Shown here: positions 6,126-8,645 of the stretch, in pieces
Position numbering within the stretch: the first letter of the stretch is position 1
Layout: every line of letters begins with the position of its first letter
NCBI GenBank assembly: GCA_023489405.1
Contig: JAMDCW010000144.1
Location: 1-8,645, forward strand
Direction: 5' to 3'
Length of the DNA stretch: 8,645 nt
Source: Chloroflexota bacterium
GTDB lineage: Bacteria > Chloroflexota > UBA4733
Translations under genes and position numbers: made by a program
Notes under the pieces: model-generated
Databases searched by the model: none
What the model saw: only the letters and a program-made list of their open reading frames with translations
Told to the model about the DNA's origin: nothing

Positions 6126-8000
6126 TCAGGCTCGTGGCAGCCAGACGCGCATAGGGCCGGGATGACGATTCGCCCACGCATAGTAGGGGATGGCGATGAG
6201 CTCTCCACGTTGCTCGGAGGGCGTCAGGATGTCGATAGGGGGATAGAGTGCTCCTCGCCACGCGGCACTCGAGCGAACAGAGGCAGGTGTGTGGAGAGTG
6301 ACGATGCCTCCTAGAAGCTCCGGCTCGGTGTGAGCGGTGATGGTGACGGTATCGGGGAGGCGACAATTCCAGGGATCGATGTCGCGGTTGTCAGCGGCTT
6401 CGAAGCAGTAGACGAGTGGTCCGCGGGTGAGGGCTACTTGGCCGGTATTGGCGATGACATGCGGATGGCTGACGATGCGTTCTATGGGCATCGGGAGATT
6501 CAGCTCTATGAGGTCGCCGGCTCTCCAGCGGCGGTGGATTTGGGTGTAGGTGCCAGGTGAGGGCGAGAGGGGATGCGCTTGTTCGGAAGAGGTGAGACGG
6601 GCTGTGCGGGACCAGCCAGGGATGCGGAGAGCGAGCGTGGTGGGGTAGGGTGGAGCGCTGAGGATGGTGAGGCGGATGGAGCCATTCCATGGATAATCGG
6701 TGTCGATGGTGAGGGCGAATTCTTGACCATCAGGTAAAGGAGCCTGCAGGTTACCGCGAGCGTAGAGATGGATCCACAGGGCGGTGTGAGTGGTGCTGGC
6801 GAAGTAGCCAGGCAAGCTGGCGAGAACGCGGGCGATGTTCGGTGGGCAGCAAGCGCAGGAAAACCAAGGCTGACGCCGATGCGTACCGCGGTCGGCCAGA
6901 GGGTTGACGTAGAAATAAGCATCGCCGCTGAGAGAGATACCAGAGAGGAAGCCGTTATAGAGGAGACGTTCCAAGATATCGGCGAAGCGGGCTTCGGGAC
7001 GCTGCTGGAGCATTCGCCAGCTCCACATCATGGCGCCGATAGCGGCGCAAGTTTCGGCATAGGCACGCTCCTGGGGAAGCTCGTAGCGGGCGCCGAAGGC
7101 TTCACCTTCGTAGCGGGCGCCAAGCCCACCGGTGAGATAGGCTTTTTCGGAGAACGCGCTGTGCCAGAGGCGATCTGCCGCTTCGAGGAGCGTGGCATCG
7201 CTGGTTTCAGCGGCGGCGTCGGCCATACCGCACGCGAGGTAGGTAAGACGGACGGCGTGGCCGGCAGCTTCGGATTGCTCGCGAACCGGCAGGTGATCTT
7301 GGAGGTATTCGCGGTGGCCGAGTCGAGGGGGCTCTTGCCCTCGCTCATCGAGAAAGAAAAGAGCGGTATCTAGGTAACGCTGCTGATGTGTTTCACGATA
7401 GAGCTCTATCAGGGCCATTTCTATTTCTTCATGGCCATCGACACCGGTACGCCCATGTGGTCCGAAAGTCTGGCAGATGAGATCGGCTAAGCGTTGAGCA
7501 ACGGCGAGGAGCGTCGATTTACCGGTGGCACGGTGGTGAGCAATGGCAGCCTGAATGAGGTGACCAGCGCAATAGTGTTCGTGCTGCTGGGTAAGGTTGG
7601 TCCACCGCAGGTGTTGGCGGTCGTGGGTGAAGTAGGTGTTAAGGTAACCGTCAGGCTGTTGGGCGCGAGCAATGAGGGTGATGACGTGATCGACGAGAGC
7701 CTCGAGGGAGGGATCGGGATGGGTGGCCAGAGAGAAGCTGGCGGCTTCGACCCATTTGTAGACGTCGGAGTCGTTGAAGACGAGTCCCTCGAAGCCGCTT
7801 TCTTCGGCACCGGCAGCCCACTGGAAGTTGCGCAGCCGGCCAGTGGCTTCGAGGAGGTGGTACTGGGTGGGAAGCGTGACGGTGCGGTTCTTTTCGAGGC
7901 GAGGCGCTAGGAGGGAGTCAGAAAGCTGGATATTGGTGATGGAGAGTGGCTGGAGCTTCACACAGGGGGAGTGAAGGAGGTCGATGATGGGGACGCGCAT
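6126..8000 (-). CDS. GH127-family glycoside hydrolase (beta-L-arabinofuranosidase type, DUF1680)
   Basis: A 624-residue protein of the GH127 family; characterised members such as bifidobacterial HypBA1 release L-arabinofuranose from arabino-oligosaccharides by a cysteine nucleophile held by zinc. The catalytic set is present. LGARYEGEAFG (293-303) holds the expected acid/base Glu300. YAETCAA (314-320) supplies Glu316 and Cys318 as zinc ligands. FSCACCPPN (380-388) holds Cys384 (expected nucleophile) and Cys385. An (alpha/alpha)6 barrel occupies roughly 25-400. The C-terminal beta-sandwich part includes GQVALTRGPLVYC, typical of the family. No signal peptide is seen, so it probably acts in the cytosol on imported oligosaccharides. 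ATG 8000 follows AAGGA at a nine-base spacing. It lies 124 bp downstream of the NTF2-like gene on the same strand. GH127 members differ in substrate, so the specificity is inferred. Confidence 0.9.
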   Translation of the reverse strand: MRVPIIDLLHSPCVKLQPLSITNIQLSDSLLAPRLEKNRTVTLPTQYHLLEATGRLRNFQWAAGAEESGFEGLVFNDSDVYKWVEAASFSLATHPDPSLEALVDHVITLIARAQQPDGYLNTYFTHDRQHLRWTNLTQQHEHYCAGHLIQAAIAHHRATGKSTLLAVAQRLADLICQTFGPHGRTGVDGHEEIEMALIELYRETHQQRYLDTALFFLDERGQEPPRLGHREYLQDHLPVREQSEAAGHAVRLTYLACGMADAAAETSDATLLEAADRLWHSAFSEKAYLTGGLGARYEGEAFGARYELPQERAYAETCAAIGAMMWSWRMLQQRPEARFADILERLLYNGFLSGISLSGDAYFYVNPLADRGTHRRQPWFSCACCPPNIARVLASLPGYFASTTHTALWIHLYARGNLQAPLPDGQEFALTIDTDYPWNGSIRLTILSAPPYPTTLALRIPGWSRTARLTSSEQAHPLSPSPGTYTQIHRRWRAGDLIELNLPMPIERIVSHPHVIANTGQVALTRGPLVYCFEAADNRDIDPWNCRLPDTVTITAHTEPELLGGIVTLHTPASVRSSAAWRGALYPPIDILTPSEQRGELIAIPYYAWANRHPGPMRVWLPRA

Positions 8001-8124
8001 TGGGAGAGATCCTTTCGCGGGAGCTAAGAGTCCGCTTATATTCCAGGAGAGTGGTACTGCGCGTTGCCGGGGCTGTCAAATGATGAGATATCACGTAGTA
8101 GAAGGGCTGGAGCGGCTTTGCCGT

Positions 8125-8586
8125 CTAAGAGCCGCCGAAGTTCAAGAGATGATCAACTCCCCGCGTGCTGTTTTGGGCAATGGCGAGGATTTTACCGTTG
8201 TGGACAGTGAAACGTTCAAACTGTGGAAAACCCGTCGGACTGTCGGGATAGTGGACGGTAAAGCGGACGAAGACGTCTGTACCGCTGATAGTGATCCCAG
8301 TGATCTGATGCCAGATCGAGACAGGCGTGAGGTAGTACTGGACATAGAAGGTGCGGATTTGGCGATAGCCGGTAATGACGGTATCGGCGTCTCCCAGTGA
8401 ACCGAAATAGAGACGCGCATCAGGAGACATCAGGTGCATGATAGCGTCGAGGTTGCCAGCGTCGACAGCTTCGAAGTACTGTTCGATGACTTGTCCGGGC
8501 GAGAGGGGGCCGGCAGGTCGAGGAGGGGTTGATGGGAGAAGAAAGCAGCTTAGGAGAAGGATGAGGAGCAGGTGAGGAACGCGCAA
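8125..8586 (-). CDS. Exported NTF2/SnoaL-like protein (5' end uncertain)
   Basis: A small protein (153 aa from TTG 8586) with a hydrophobic leader LLLILLLSCFLL followed by a Pro-rich segment, consistent with a signal peptide or membrane anchor. Cys14 within LLSC could be a lipidation site, but the context is not a clean lipobox. From about residue 30 it reads as an NTF2-like cone fold: VIEQYFEAVDAGNLDAIMHLM (two sequence segments, 33-53), an Asp-Ala-Arg strand, TGYRQIRTFY (72-81), and FERFTVHNGKILAI (123-136). Such folds serve as enzymes, ligand binders or polyketide cyclases, so function is unknown. TTG 8586 has no ribosome site, and the frame stays open upstream to the window edge with no stop. 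The real start may therefore be beyond 8645, giving a longer n-region. It may be co-transcribed with GH127. Confidence 0.7.
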   Translation of the reverse strand: MRVPHLLLILLLSCFLLPSTPPRPAGPLSPGQVIEQYFEAVDAGNLDAIMHLMSPDARLYFGSLGDADTVITGYRQIRTFYVQYYLTPVSIWHQITGITISGTDVFVRFTVHYPDSPTGFPQFERFTVHNGKILAIAQNSTRGVDHLLNFGGS

Positions 8587-8645
8587 GAGAGAGCGTTGTT
8601 CGAAGGTGAAGATGTGAAGACGGCACTGAAGCAGTGACCAGTACA

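Noticed and set aside
7081..7121. Two copies of the 14-base TCGTAGCGGGCGCC, 27 bp apart
   Set aside because: They encode GARYE twice in a segment (GARYEGEAFGARYE) that fits normal GH127 active-site sequence, so this is coding similarity rather than a mobile or regulatory repeat.
6768..7373. Plus-strand open frame of 201 codons (and another at 7494-7910)
   Set aside because: Both lie antisense to the catalytic part of GH127 and show no recognisable domain; G-rich antisense frames are expected from the skew.
8035..8079. Possible minus-strand promoter before GH127: TTGACA (8079-8074) and TATAAG (8040-8035)
   Set aside because: The boxes are 33 bp apart. At 17 bp from TTGACA the sequence is TACCAC, a poor -10, and TATAAG lacks a good -35, so no pair could be supported.
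8112..8135. Short inverted repeat GCGGCT/AGCCGC at the end of the NTF2-like gene
   Set aside because: Only six base pairs, with a 12-base loop that contains the stop codon and no T-run after it; too weak for a terminator.

Overview
This 8.6-kb stretch of bacterial chromosome has about 55% G+C by eye. It encodes eight proteins in a mixed-strand layout. GTG and TTG starts are common (MFS transporter, aldo/keto reductase, DNA glycosylase, possibly the NTF2-like protein) and the gaps are short. There is no rRNA, tRNA, transposase or CRISPR array to fix the taxonomy. The gene mix (scattered histidine gene, GH127 glycosidase, small DNA glycosylase, compact M50 protease, aldo/keto reductase) fits a free-living soil or thermophilic heterotroph. 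A Chloroflexota/Ktedonobacteria-like host is only a guess.

Layout from left to right. Minus strand 1-791: the 5' part of a NusA-family transcription factor that runs off the left edge. Its N-terminal RNA-polymerase-binding domain appears twice in tandem. Between it and the next gene lie a strong leader hairpin (809-852) and a good intrinsic terminator (901-934) that ends the upstream transcript. Minus strand 963-2198: a 12-helix MFS transporter. It diverges from plus strand 2280-3365, hisC (histidinol-phosphate aminotransferase). Plus strand 3504-4406: an integral-membrane M50/site-2-type zinc protease. Its stop overlaps the stop of the convergent minus-strand AlkA-like DNA glycosylase (4398-5057). 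That gene diverges from an aldo/keto reductase (5145-6101, plus), which converges on a GH127 beta-L-arabinofuranosidase-type enzyme (6126-8000, minus). Upstream of GH127 on the same strand is a small exported NTF2/SnoaL-like protein (8125-8586) whose true start may lie beyond the right edge.

The genes do not form one pathway or one operon. Possible co-transcribed pairs are hisC with the M50 protease (138-bp gap) and the NTF2-like protein with GH127 (124-bp gap). The most unusual object is the NusA paralogue. It has a duplicated N-terminal domain, it is not directly preceded by rimP, and a terminator plus a leader hairpin sit in front of it. That arrangement would suit control by pausing or termination. 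The plus strand is G-rich even where the genes are on the minus strand, which suggests it is the leading replication strand here.
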